From Eubacterium ramulus ATCC 29099 (GTDB lineage: Bacteria; Bacillota; Clostridia; Lachnospirales; Lachnospiraceae), in the NCBI RefSeq assembly GCF_000469345.1, contig NZ_KI271158.1:5967-69966 (forward strand): a stretch of DNA of 64,000 bases. The letters run 5' to 3'. The position numbers and the translations under genes were made by a program. Below are positions 26,127 to 34,743 of this stretch, piece by piece (position 1 is the first letter of the stretch; every line of letters starts with the position of its first letter). The notes below the pieces were generated by a model. It saw nothing but the letters and a program-made list of their open reading frames with translations. It had not been told where the DNA came from and searched no databases.

Positions 26127-28551
26127 CCTGATACCTTATTCTTTCTACCAGCGTTTCCTTTTTCAGATTACTGCTTAAAACACAGGAAAGCACAATTTGT
26201 AGAATACCAACCAGAAGAATCATAACAAGAATCGGGATAAGAGGAACGTGATAAACGTTCATTCCAAAAATCCCATTATGCTTCGCATAGGAAAACAGTG
26301 CATAGCCAAGGGGCAGACCGGCAGCAAGTGCGACGCAGATGGTGCCAACCGTAAAAATCAAGCCCTGTATTTGTAAGCTCAGATTCAACTGCTTATTGGT
26401 CATGCCTACCGCTTGCAGCACACCGTATTCCTGCTTCTTCGTGGTGATATTGATGATCATGGTGTTTGCCAGATTCATAAACCCAATGAGACCGACAATT
26501 GCCATGAACAGATAGCAGCCAAGCTTCATCATACGGCTTGCGTATTCTGCGGTTTGCAATTCTGCGTGATAGGTGTTCAGCTTGATATGAGAAGTATCGG
26601 AGAGCAGGTCATTCAGGCTTTGCTCTACAGATGCCACATCTTTTTTAGCACAATCCACCCACAGGTATCCATAAGATGTCCCTTTTGGATTTACAGAGCG
26701 GTATACTTCTTCCGGAATGACCAGATAAGTGTCCGCGTTTACAAAGGAGCCTGCGATTTTTCCATGATAGGTATAGGTTCCGCTTCCGTTATCAAAGTTG
26801 AATGTAATCGGTGCACCCGCAGAATACCCGTCAGTTTCCATCCACATGGACCAGCCAAAGAAAACATCCCCGTTTTTGACAGCCTGTGCATAGTCCATGG
26901 AACCGATATCGCCATCCCCGCGCATCATTTCAAAATCCTCTTGATTTACGATTGCAACCGGAAATTTTGTTCCGTTCAAATCTGCAGAGACGATTTCTCT
27001 CGTCAGTACATCCGTTACACCGGGGATGGATTTGATTTCTTTAATCAAAGAATCATTCAGTGGGTTGTTCTGTAGGATTGTGTCCAGATTATTCTCCGAA
27101 TAGGCTTCATCATAATTCTGGGAATAATCCAGCTGCAACTCAAATTGTCCATGGTTGATTGCAATCCGCGCCTCGTGCTCCGTGTCAATATTCCCAACAT
27201 AATTAGAGATAATTACAAACAATACACAGGAAAGCCCCATGGTAAGAATCGTAGCAATGGTTCTTTTCGGATTGCCTGTCACATTTGCCATTGCCATGGA
27301 GAAAACGGTGACATCTTTTCTGCCTTTTCGTCTGCCCTGTTTTTGCGTTTTGGAGCCGTCAAGATACCGTGTCGCTTCGATGGGTGAAATCCGGGAAACA
27401 ATTTTCATGGGTTTGCGCAGAGCCAAAACGACCGTAAGAAATGATACAAAAATGCAGATGAGCATAATTGTCAGTGAAAACAGAGGCACCTGATGGTTCT
27501 TGATTCCGGACGATACCAGATTTCCCTGCTCCACCAGCCAGTTGAAGCTGACTTTTGCAATCAGGAAACCAAACAGCAGCCCCAGCGGTATCGAAGGAAC
27601 CGTCAGAAGAATGCCCTCACGAAAGATCAACTGCTTCATCTGCTTTCTGGTTGCACCCAGCGCCTTGATTTTTCCGTACTCCTGAACCTTCTGGGCGATC
27701 CCGACCTGGAAGATATTATAAATGACCACAACGGAAAACAGCACGATTCCGAGGATCAGGGTTCCACAAACCACAATCATTTCATAGCTCGGCTGCAATA
27801 CCCACTGCAGGTAGAGGTCATTGATGATCACGTTTTTCTGGTCAATGCCGCAGGAATCCGCGATTTCTTTTATAACAGGCGCAACATTATTCATAGATAC
27901 ATTTGCAGAATCGCTCAAGGTAAAATAGATATTATATTGCCTGTCACCCTCCGCAACACGCTCATTACAAAAATCCTGCGAACCGAATACAACATAGGAA
28001 GCCTCGATGGTATATTCATTCCGGTCATATAAAATCCCGCTGACAGTAAATTCCACCGGTGCGTATTCCGACTGCATGCCGGAACGGTACTCCAATGTTA
28101 CGGTGTCTCCGACCTTTACATCATGGTATCCCACTGCATCAAAGAAAGCGCGTCCTGCGGCAATTTCCTGCGCCTTTTCCGGATAGGTACCTTCCTTCAA
28201 CACATATTCCTGATTATAGGGAAGCATTTTCCTGACCGTTTCATCCGCACTGACAAAGCCGCCATTTTCATTTCCTTTCAGGATGCCCTCCGTACACATG
28301 ATGCCGATATCAGATATCTCAGCTCTGCGTTCCACTTCCTTTAACTGCGAGGCATCTGCTGCGACAAACAGACCATAATTGCTTCCATATGAGCCTGCCG
28401 CCTGACTTTTCTGCAAACGTATCATTCCATTTCCCACAGTACTGATAATCACAAGCAGCATCGTAGTCAGACATATGGACATCATAATCAGTATACTTCT
28501 TGTCTTGTTCTTTTTGTCATTGCTATATGCAATCCTGCTTATTGTCTTCAT
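26122..28551 (-). CDS. FtsX-family ABC transporter permease
   Basis: An 809-residue permease with an N-terminal helix, a large extracytoplasmic domain, a first FtsX domain with three helices (about 255-385), a central helix (about 430), a second extracellular domain and a final FtsX domain (about 685-800). This MacB/BceB-like layout is used for peptide-antibiotic sensing, lipoprotein or peptide export. The start overlaps the ATPase stop by four bases (ATGA). The adjacent two-component system suggests an antimicrobial-peptide detoxification or cell-envelope stress module, which is inference. Confidence 0.88.
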   Translation of the reverse strand: MKTISRIAYSNDKKNKTRSILIMMSICLTTMLLVIISTVGNGMIRLQKSQAAGSYGSNYGLFVAADASQLKEVERRAEISDIGIMCTEGILKGNENGGFVSADETVRKMLPYNQEYVLKEGTYPEKAQEIAAGRAFFDAVGYHDVKVGDTVTLEYRSGMQSEYAPVEFTVSGILYDRNEYTIEASYVVFGSQDFCNERVAEGDRQYNIYFTLSDSANVSMNNVAPVIKEIADSCGIDQKNVIINDLYLQWVLQPSYEMIVVCGTLILGIVLFSVVVIYNIFQVGIAQKVQEYGKIKALGATRKQMKQLIFREGILLTVPSIPLGLLFGFLIAKVSFNWLVEQGNLVSSGIKNHQVPLFSLTIMLICIFVSFLTVVLALRKPMKIVSRISPIEATRYLDGSKTQKQGRRKGRKDVTVFSMAMANVTGNPKRTIATILTMGLSCVLFVIISNYVGNIDTEHEARIAINHGQFELQLDYSQNYDEAYSENNLDTILQNNPLNDSLIKEIKSIPGVTDVLTREIVSADLNGTKFPVAIVNQEDFEMMRGDGDIGSMDYAQAVKNGDVFFGWSMWMETDGYSAGAPITFNFDNGSGTYTYHGKIAGSFVNADTYLVIPEEVYRSVNPKGTSYGYLWVDCAKKDVASVEQSLNDLLSDTSHIKLNTYHAELQTAEYASRMMKLGCYLFMAIVGLIGFMNLANTMIINITTKKQEYGVLQAVGMTNKQLNLSLQIQGLIFTVGTICVALAAGLPLGYALFSYAKHNGIFGMNVYHVPLIPILVMILLVGILQIVLSCVLSSNLKKETLVERIRYQG

Positions 28552-29222
28552 CTGAAATCCACCACCTGTCCGTCCTCAATCACCAGAATACGGTCAGCGA
28601 CCTGTGCAATTTCGTCATCATGGGTAATCATTACAATTGTCTGTCCATATTTTTTTGCTGTCATCTTAAGCAGGGCGATCACCTCATCACTGGTCTTGGA
28701 ATCAAGATTTCCTGTCGGCTCATCTGCAAATATAATTTCCGGACGATTCACCAGTGCTCTTGCAATTGCTACTCTCTGCTGCTGTCCTCCGGATAACTGA
28801 TTTGGCAGATTGTAAATCCTCTTTTCAATCCCCAGAGTTGCAATAATATCATTTACATACGCTTCATCCACTTTTCTTCCATCCAGCCCCAGTGGCAGTA
28901 CAATATTTTCCCAGACATTAACAGATGAAACCAGATTAAATGCCTGAAAAACAAATCCGATTTTTCTTCTGCGGAAAACAGCAAGGGCATCTTCCTTCAT
29001 CCTGTATAAATCTTTTCCTGCTAAAGTAACACTGCCTTTTGTTGGGGTGTCAAGCCCTCCAAGCATATGAAGTAATGTACTTTTGCCGGAACCTGACTTT
29101 CCAACAATTGCGACAAATTCTCCCTGTTCAATCTGAATGTCCACCTGATTGACCGCTTTGACCTGATTCTCACCTGCGCCATAAAACTTACAAAGCTGCT
29201 TGGTTTCTAATATTACACTCAA
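28548..29222 (-). CDS. ABC transporter ATP-binding protein (MacB/LolD type)
   Basis: A 224-residue ATPase with Walker A GKSGSGKST (about 40-48), ABC signature LSGGQQQRVAIARAL (about 144-158), Walker B IIFADEPTGNLD and a switch histidine (MITHDD). It powers the adjacent FtsX-type permease. The start codon is TTG at 29222 with AAAAGGAGG at good spacing. The 177-base gap upstream contains the terminator of the sensor kinase gene and probably the promoter controlled by the response regulator. Confidence 0.92.
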   Translation of the reverse strand: MSVILETKQLCKFYGAGENQVKAVNQVDIQIEQGEFVAIVGKSGSGKSTLLHMLGGLDTPTKGSVTLAGKDLYRMKEDALAVFRRRKIGFVFQAFNLVSSVNVWENIVLPLGLDGRKVDEAYVNDIIATLGIEKRIYNLPNQLSGGQQQRVAIARALVNRPEIIFADEPTGNLDSKTSDEVIALLKMTAKKYGQTIVMITHDDEIAQVADRILVIEDGQVVDFR

Positions 29223-29346
29223 TGTGCTACCTCCTTTTCAATTCTGTAAAACGTACCTTTTCAACACGCTTTCTTTGCCTGTTTATATATTTGGTCATTT
29301 TTCAACCTACATCCAAATTGTATCAGGATAATCTTTCATTTCACTT

Positions 29347-29389
29347 TCAAAAACGAGCAGAAGTCTTACAGAATTGTAAGATTTCTGCT
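29347..29389 (-). terminator. Terminator after the sensor kinase gene
   Basis: GAGCAGAA (29354-29361) through TCTTAC pairs with GTAAGA...TTCTGCTC (29375-29389) with one mismatch. The minus strand continues GTTTTTG. It separates the regulatory pair from the ABC genes. Confidence 0.75.
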
Positions 29390-29399
29390 CATTTAAAAT

Positions 29400-30644
29400 T
29401 TAACTAACATATGGTAATTGAATCACAAACGTGCTTCCTTTTTTCTTTTTGCCGGAGGTTACCGTAATCGTACCTGCGTGTTTTTCGATAATTTCTCTCG
29501 ATAGAAAAAGTCCGATTCCTGTACCACTCTTTTCCATGACCTCCCTGGAACTTCCTCTGTAAAATCGTTGAAAAATTTTGTGATACTCATTCTGCGGAAT
29601 ACCAATTCCCTGGTCCTCAATTTCCATTCTTACAAGATCGTTTCTTTTTTGTAACCGGATAAATATTTTTGAACCACACGGACTGTACTTGACCGCATTA
29701 TCCAGAACGTTGATCACAGCTTCACCAAGCCACCTTTTATCCTGCATAATCGTGCATGTTTCCAGCTCTTTTTCATAGTCAAAAACGAATTCAATTTCTT
29801 TCTCATCCGCTTTAGGATAAGTGCGGTTCACAGCAGATATGACAGTATCCATAAGCGGAAGTTTTTTCTTATTCATCTGAATCAGTCCAGTTTCCATCTT
29901 GGATATTTCAAGAAGCGACTGCAATAATGTCTCCAGTCCATCCAGAGCACTCCGACAACGGATACGAAACTCCTCCTGTTCTGTGGCACTTAAGTCATTC
30001 TGCATCAGCACACTAAAACATGTATCCAAAGCTGCAACCGGTGTCTTTAACTGGTGAGAAATATCAGAAACCATTTCTTTCGTGTTCTCCTTTTCTGCCC
30101 TTGCTTCTTCCTTTATCAACTGAATATGATGTCCGATTGCTTCAAGCTGGTCATTCAATTTTTCCAGTTCTGCGTAATTTTCCGTTTTCAGTAAATCATC
30201 AAATTTATTTTCACGGAATCTGATCAGAATTTCTTCCAACTGGTCTAATATTTTCTGATGACACGCATCTTCTTTTTTCTTCCAATAAAGTAAAAAAGTC
30301 AAAAGAAGCGCGCATATCACAGTGCTTACAGCACCGGTCACCATAACCTGATGCCGGAATTGCGAATAAAATGCATTTCCTTTATTCCCCCAGTATCCAT
30401 ATTGCTCCAATAATCGCCTTCCCTGTTCGTTAGTTTCAATATCCTTATCCTTAAGCAATTCCGAAACAGCATCCAGCCCGGAAAATTCTTCCTTTGCAGC
30501 AATCTCTGTCATAAGATTCATTTTATATTTGTAATCTTCATAAAACACATACGTGGTAAAGCAATTTAATATTGCAAACAATAATATGACAGGTAATACC
30601 AACGACAAGGCTGATGTGAGTTTCCTGTGATATCTTTTTGTCAC
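29400..30644 (-). CDS. Sensor histidine kinase
   Basis: A 414-residue kinase with two membrane helices (about 10-30 and 100-120) enclosing a short extracellular sensor. It has a HisKA dimerisation helix with the phospho-acceptor histidine (SDISHQLKTPVA, about 200) and an HATPase domain with N, G1 (DQGIGIP) and G2 (GTGIGL) boxes. The GTG at 30644 overlaps the response-regulator stop (GTGA) and has AGGAGG upstream, so it is preferred over an ATG at 30665. Partner of the OmpR-type regulator and probably of the downstream ABC transporter. Confidence 0.88.
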   Translation of the reverse strand: MTKRYHRKLTSALSLVLPVILLFAILNCFTTYVFYEDYKYKMNLMTEIAAKEEFSGLDAVSELLKDKDIETNEQGRRLLEQYGYWGNKGNAFYSQFRHQVMVTGAVSTVICALLLTFLLYWKKKEDACHQKILDQLEEILIRFRENKFDDLLKTENYAELEKLNDQLEAIGHHIQLIKEEARAEKENTKEMVSDISHQLKTPVAALDTCFSVLMQNDLSATEQEEFRIRCRSALDGLETLLQSLLEISKMETGLIQMNKKKLPLMDTVISAVNRTYPKADEKEIEFVFDYEKELETCTIMQDKRWLGEAVINVLDNAVKYSPCGSKIFIRLQKRNDLVRMEIEDQGIGIPQNEYHKIFQRFYRGSSREVMEKSGTGIGLFLSREIIEKHAGTITVTSGKKKKGSTFVIQLPYVS

Positions 30645-31330
30645 TGCCTTACCTCCTGATTCCATATATATCCAAGTCCTCTGATATTCTTTATATAGAC
30701 CGGTGCAGCCGGATTGTCTTCAATTTTCTCACGGAGTCTTCTGATATTGACAGCGATTGTATTTTCATCCACAAAATCCCCTTCCAGATCAAACACATTT
30801 TCCAATATTTGTGTTTTTGAAAGAATCTGTTTTGGATTCTGAAGAAAAAAAGTCAGCATTTTCAACTCCGTTTTTGTCAGACTGATTTCACGACTCTTTA
30901 TCAAAACTTTCATTTCTCCTGTGATAAATACGATATCTCCCGAAATCATCTTTCCGGCTTCCGTTTTCTCCTGTCTGCGGCGGAAATGTGCTTCTATTTT
31001 CAAAAGAAGTACCGAAAGACTAAACGGCTTTGTAATATAATCATCTGCCCCTGCTTCATATCCCATAACCTGATCCATCTCCTGATCTAGTGCCGTAAGG
31101 CAGATAATGTATGTATTTTGACTGCATCTCATCCACCTTACAAATTCCAGTCCATTCCCATCCGGAAGATTCACATCACAAATGGTAACATCCACATTAT
31201 GATCACTTGCAATTCTTTTCGCTTTTTCCATTGATTCTGCTGAAAAAACCTCATATCCGGATTTTTTCAGTGAGAATGTAATTCCACGATTTAAATTTTC
31301 ATCATCTTCAACCACGAGTATACCTGGCAT
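30641..31330 (-). CDS. OmpR-family response regulator
   Basis: A 229-residue regulator with a receiver domain (DDEN near residue 10, acceptor aspartate in ICDVNLPDGNG near 53, K in YITKPFSLS near 103) and a C-terminal winged helix with the recognition region ENTIAVNIRRLREKIED. It is the first gene of the pair with the kinase. Its target is probably the promoter region 29223-29346 of the ABC operon. Confidence 0.92.
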   Translation of the reverse strand: MPGILVVEDDENLNRGITFSLKKSGYEVFSAESMEKAKRIASDHNVDVTICDVNLPDGNGLEFVRWMRCSQNTYIICLTALDQEMDQVMGYEAGADDYITKPFSLSVLLLKIEAHFRRRQEKTEAGKMISGDIVFITGEMKVLIKSREISLTKTELKMLTFFLQNPKQILSKTQILENVFDLEGDFVDENTIAVNIRRLREKIEDNPAAPVYIKNIRGLGYIWNQEVRQ

Positions 31331-31433
31331 AGCATATGCACCTCTCTTTATTAACTATATATATCAGCTGGGAGATATCTGAAAATATTTTTTAAATCTC
31401 TTTTGGCCCCGGCTGTATACATCACTTTATATT

Positions 31434-31742
31434 TCATATACCAAATTTCTGCTTCATTTCTGCTTCAACTTCATCCGCTGAATACACTCTGCCAGCCCTA
31501 ATATCTTCCATGCCTTTTTCTATTTCTGCATTGAACTGTTCCTTTGTCAGAGAGCCATATGCAACAGGCTCCTCATAAGCTGGAAGTTTTATTTCAAAAG
31601 GAATTCCTCTCTGGAGTACAATCTGTCTCAGAAACATTCCTACCGCATTGGACATTGGAATTCCAAGTCTATCAAGCACCTGCTCTGCCTGTTCTTTCAC
31701 TTCAGGCTCAACACGTGCAAATACATTTGCTGTTCTTGCCAT
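31434..31742 (-). CDS. DinJ/RelB-family antitoxin, apparently orphan
   Basis: A 102-residue protein starting MARTANVFARVEPEVKEQAE, the ribbon-helix-helix N-terminus of RelB/DinJ antitoxins, with a DRLGIPMSNAVGMFLRQI core. AAGGAGG precedes the ATG at 31742. No YafQ/RelE toxin frame is found downstream, where 103 bases separate it from the response regulator. It may have lost its toxin or act as a stand-alone regulator. Inverted repeats at 31777-31808 fit autoregulation. Confidence 0.8.
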   Translation of the reverse strand: MARTANVFARVEPEVKEQAEQVLDRLGIPMSNAVGMFLRQIVLQRGIPFEIKLPAYEEPVAYGSLTKEQFNAEIEKGMEDIRAGRVYSADEVEAEMKQKFGI

Positions 31743-31776
31743 AGATATCGCCTCCTTTTTTTCTTCATTATATTTT

Positions 31777-31808
31777 GCTTGATTGCAAATTGCAAGCGGT
31801 TCGCAATC
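31777..31808. promoter_or_regulatory. Candidate operator of the antitoxin gene
   Basis: Overlapping inverted repeats, GCTTG (31777-31781)/CAAGC (31793-31797) and GATTGC (31781-31786)/GCAATC (31803-31808), lie 35 bases upstream of the start, where an autoregulating ribbon-helix-helix protein would bind. Confidence 0.45.
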
Positions 31809-32019
31809 TTTTCTTATCATTCATACGCTGGCAGGCGGCAGACGGCAGATAGGTTATCTATAAAATCTGTATTTGCTTCAATGACTCTGCCACCCATCAT
31901 TCTTTTAATCGAATACTATTTCCCTGCTCTTTTGCTTTTTCTTCCAGGATGGGAGAGTGCCGCGGAGAATTTTTTGCGAAGAAAGAATTGCTATAGCTTT
32001 TGTAATTCCGGGAAAACCT

Positions 32020-33168
32020 TTATCTAAGAAAAAAATACAATATTAACATGAATATCATGAATATAATATTGGAGGCTGTGAATATTCCCAAATACTTCCC
32101 TCTCAGATTCCTGTTTTCTTTTGCAATATATTTGAAACTTATCAGGCTTGCCATGGATGCAATCAGAGTGCCGAGACCTCCAATATTGGTTCCGACAATT
32201 AAAGCCCGATAATTATCTGTAAAGCCGGATAAAAGAAGCGCAGCGGGAACATTGCTCATAATCTGACTGGCAAGAACAGCAGTAAGTGTTTCCCTTCCTG
32301 CCATGATTCTTTCCAGAAAACTGCTGAATTGCGGAATCCTTCCAAGGTTGCCGATAAAAATAAATAATGCGATAAAGGTGGCAAGCAGGGAGTAATCCAC
32401 CCTGCTTATATTTTCCCTGTTTCTTAGCAGCATATATATAAGAACCAATACAAGAGGAATCTGGTATGGAATGATACGTGCAACAGTGAGCAGGCAGATT
32501 GTAAATAAGATCAGGTAAGCGGCCAGGTATTCCATGTTAAGTTCTTTTCTGTCAGAGAATCCCAAAAGAGTTTTATCTTTTTCGGAACCGCATACGTGAG
32601 GTGCTTTGGCAGCGGCTACCTGTATCCATATCAGAAGAAGGATAAGTGCTGTGGCGGAATAGGGAAGCATCAGGGTTATTAATTCTGCCGCGGACATCCC
32701 TGCTCTGGCATATAGATAAAGGTTCTGCGGATTTCCGATTGGTGTGAGCATACTTCCGAGATTAGCAGCGATTGTCTGCATGGCTACTATTTTAAGAAGC
32801 CAGTAATTGCCCAGTTCCTTTGGCAGTTTATGCACAATGATCAGTGCAAGAGGAACAAAAGTAATCAATGCCACATCATTGGTGATCACCATTGACAGGA
32901 AGAAACATAAGAGTACCAACAGCCTGATCACACCCACAGTTCCCGATGTTCCCATCAGCAATTTTTTGGCGAGTATATCAAAAACACCAACAGCCTTCAA
33001 ACCAGCTACAATTGCCATCAAACAGAAGAGGAGCCCGAGAGTCCTGAAATCGATATAAGTAAAATAAGCCTTATCCGGTCTGACCCAGAACATAGAAAGA
33101 AGCGCCAGGATCACTGCAATTGACAAAACGGTTTCTTTCCTGAAAAAAACATATGATTTTTGTAACAT
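32020..33168 (-). CDS. SLC13/ArsB-superfamily anion permease
   Basis: A 382-residue permease with about ten helices. The two characteristic segments are MVITNDVALITFVPLAL (about 93-109) and GSMLTPIGNPQNLYLY (about 140-155), the latter similar to the SNT-like motif of divalent-anion or arsenite/citrate transporters. The ATG at 33168 follows AAGGAAA; a longer frame to 33213 begins with unlikely residues. It stands alone, so the substrate cannot be inferred. Confidence 0.8.
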   Translation of the reverse strand: MLQKSYVFFRKETVLSIAVILALLSMFWVRPDKAYFTYIDFRTLGLLFCLMAIVAGLKAVGVFDILAKKLLMGTSGTVGVIRLLVLLCFFLSMVITNDVALITFVPLALIIVHKLPKELGNYWLLKIVAMQTIAANLGSMLTPIGNPQNLYLYARAGMSAAELITLMLPYSATALILLLIWIQVAAAKAPHVCGSEKDKTLLGFSDRKELNMEYLAAYLILFTICLLTVARIIPYQIPLVLVLIYMLLRNRENISRVDYSLLATFIALFIFIGNLGRIPQFSSFLERIMAGRETLTAVLASQIMSNVPAALLLSGFTDNYRALIVGTNIGGLGTLIASMASLISFKYIAKENRNLRGKYLGIFTASNIIFMIFMLILYFFLR

Positions 33169-33379
33169 AATATTTCCTTTCCGGTCTGATACGACCGCGT
33201 ATAAGTATATCACAGAAACATCCAGAAAAAAAAGAATATCATTTTGTATTGTGGATTTCCAGTTTTATCAACTCTTTTTAAATGATGGGGACGATGCCAG
33301 TAGAATAGATTTTTTTTATCATCATTGGTAGCCAACATGGCTACCATTTCACCACATATAACAATCAAACTCTTTCTCT

Positions 33380-33616
33380 CTATTTTTTCTCCAAGGATTT
33401 AGCCAAGGTAGATAAAAGTGCTGCCATTTCCGGATTGGAAAGAACCTTGACTAATAATTCCGCATCAACATCCGTTGGAAGTTCAACAGTCTTGCCGGCA
33501 GCATGGGCATGCATACTCGGATTCAGATCTTTTTTCTCGTAAAAAGCTTCTTCAAAGAGCTCTGCATTCTTCCTGCGGTCGTCATCAATAATATGAGAAT
33601 ACACATCCGTACCCAT
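33380..33616 (-). CDS. Small ParB-associated mobile-element protein (78 aa)
   Basis: A 78-residue acidic protein beginning MGTDVYSHIIDDDRRKNAEL, with a GGGAGG site upstream. It overlaps the end of the ParB fragment. Its first 30 residues resemble the relic at 22318-22675 (shared pattern D-D-R-R-K/R-N-A, then F-Y, then L-N-P). It is probably the accessory gene that follows parB in clostridial integrative elements. The coding frame itself is intact. Confidence 0.55.
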   Translation of the reverse strand: MGTDVYSHIIDDDRRKNAELFEEAFYEKKDLNPSMHAHAAGKTVELPTDVDAELLVKVLSNPEMAALLSTLAKSLEKK

Positions 33617-33947
33617 TCTTTTTTTCCTCCCGTTTTCTCTGTCTTTCTTTGCGTTTGCTTTCTTTTTCCAAAAGTTCTATGATTTCTTCTTTCATCTGTT
33701 CTGTGCTGTAATACTTTGGAAAGTATTTATACATCTGAGAATTCTTAAAAATCACTCTACTCATATCCGTCTTCTTGATCTCGTTTAAAATTTCGTTGAT
33801 CTTCTGCGGACTCAGCTGCTTTTCCTGACTCAGTGCTTCCAACAGACCTTCCTGTGTCTTTCGTCTCTTCCCGGTTTTACGCTTCATAGCTTCATTCTTC
33901 ATGGAATAAGCAAATGCTTTCTCACTGAACAGAATCTTTTCCCTTTT
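33585..33947 (-). pseudogene. C-terminal fragment of a ParB-like protein
   Basis: The frame lacks the nuclease domain. It begins within ILFSEKAFAYSMKNEAMK, the helical segment that follows the ParB nuclease domain, and ends with a SQMYKYFPKYYSTEQMKEEI region and basic tail typical of element-borne ParB. A TGA at 33948-33950 closes it upstream. The lower-numbered small gene overlaps its end. A minus-strand hairpin with a T-run (33973-34010) lies just before it. Confidence 0.65.
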
Positions 33948-34264
33948 TCAGCTATTCATTTGCAATAAAAAAACTCATCCACAAGACCATAAACAGATCT
34001 GTGAATGAGTATTTTCATTCAAAAATTTATATAGAGTTACAAAAGCAACGATTTCTGCTAAGAAAATGCCGGTTTTGACTGTAATTTACTCTACTTAACG
34101 CTAACCGTATCGGCGAAAACAATGTCGTCGCCATAATCTCTTAGAAAAAATTATTTTTTTATTTTAGAAATGGGCCCGTTTTTGTTGGAAAATCAGCTTT
34201 GCCTATTTCACCCATTCGTTTGCAATTCCGCTGAAAAAGGAAGCGTTTTTCATACGTTTCCAAT

Positions 34265-34304
34265 AAAAAACGGAATGATTTCGCGATTTCTGCTAATCAT
34301 TCCG
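34265..34304 (-). terminator. Terminator following the tRNA-Arg fragment
   Basis: Perfect arms CGGAATGATT (34271-34280) and AATCATTCCG (34295-34304), then TTTTTT on the minus strand. Its position directly after the tRNA 3' end suggests it is the native terminator of that tRNA gene. Confidence 0.75.
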
Positions 34305-34307
34305 CAA

Positions 34308-34348
34308 CGTCCTGTGCGGGAATCGAACCCACATCTAGTGCTTAGGAG
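34308..34348 (-). other. 3' half of tRNA-Arg(CCT), probable attachment site
   Basis: On the minus strand the sequence runs through an anticodon loop CTCCTAA (anticodon CCT). A T arm follows, GTGGG/CCCGC around TTCGATT, with correct pairing, then an acceptor strand ACAGGAC plus discriminator G. Upstream of the loop the sequence does not pair, so the 5' half is missing. A tRNA 3' fragment at the edge of an AT-rich island is the usual footprint of site-specific integration. The native terminator to the left suggests the island lies to the right and that the restored full tRNA is beyond the window. Confidence 0.65.
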
Positions 34349-34743
34349 CTCGAATTCACCTTGGAAACATATATAATTCTGAGTTAATCCAAGTCAAGGA
34401 AAGCCTTGAGTTTTCTAACTATTCTGTAATTCCATGTCAAAATAAGAAAACGTAAAATCATCTGAGAAAAACGGTTTTCGCTGTCAAATCGCTGACATTG
34501 TCACCCTGAGGGTTCAACCATTCCGTTCCAGCGGATTCATATATATGGCTATCATTCCAACTACAGCATAGCAGTAATGATAACACTGTTTTCTTATTAG
34601 ATTATCTATATTATAGAGTGTATGGGGTCGGATGTCGATGGTTTTTTGACCATAATTTGCTCGCATTTTAATAAAGACGGTCTTTATTGCTATTTCCAAA
34701 AGTATACTGCTCTATTGGTATTTACTATTAAAAGTAGTATCAT

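Larger units (their letters stand above)
33951..34743. other. Non-coding junction between chromosomal remnants and the defence island
   Basis: No supported gene in 793 bases. It holds a terminator-like hairpin (33973-34010), the terminator and tRNA-Arg fragment described separately, and AT-rich sequence up to the island's last gene. A 61-codon minus-strand frame (34514-34699) lacks a ribosome binding site and protein-like composition. Confidence 0.5.

Noticed and set aside
34170-34376. 68-codon plus-strand frame covering the tRNA fragment
   Set aside because: It reads antisense through a tRNA piece and terminator, with no ribosome binding site.
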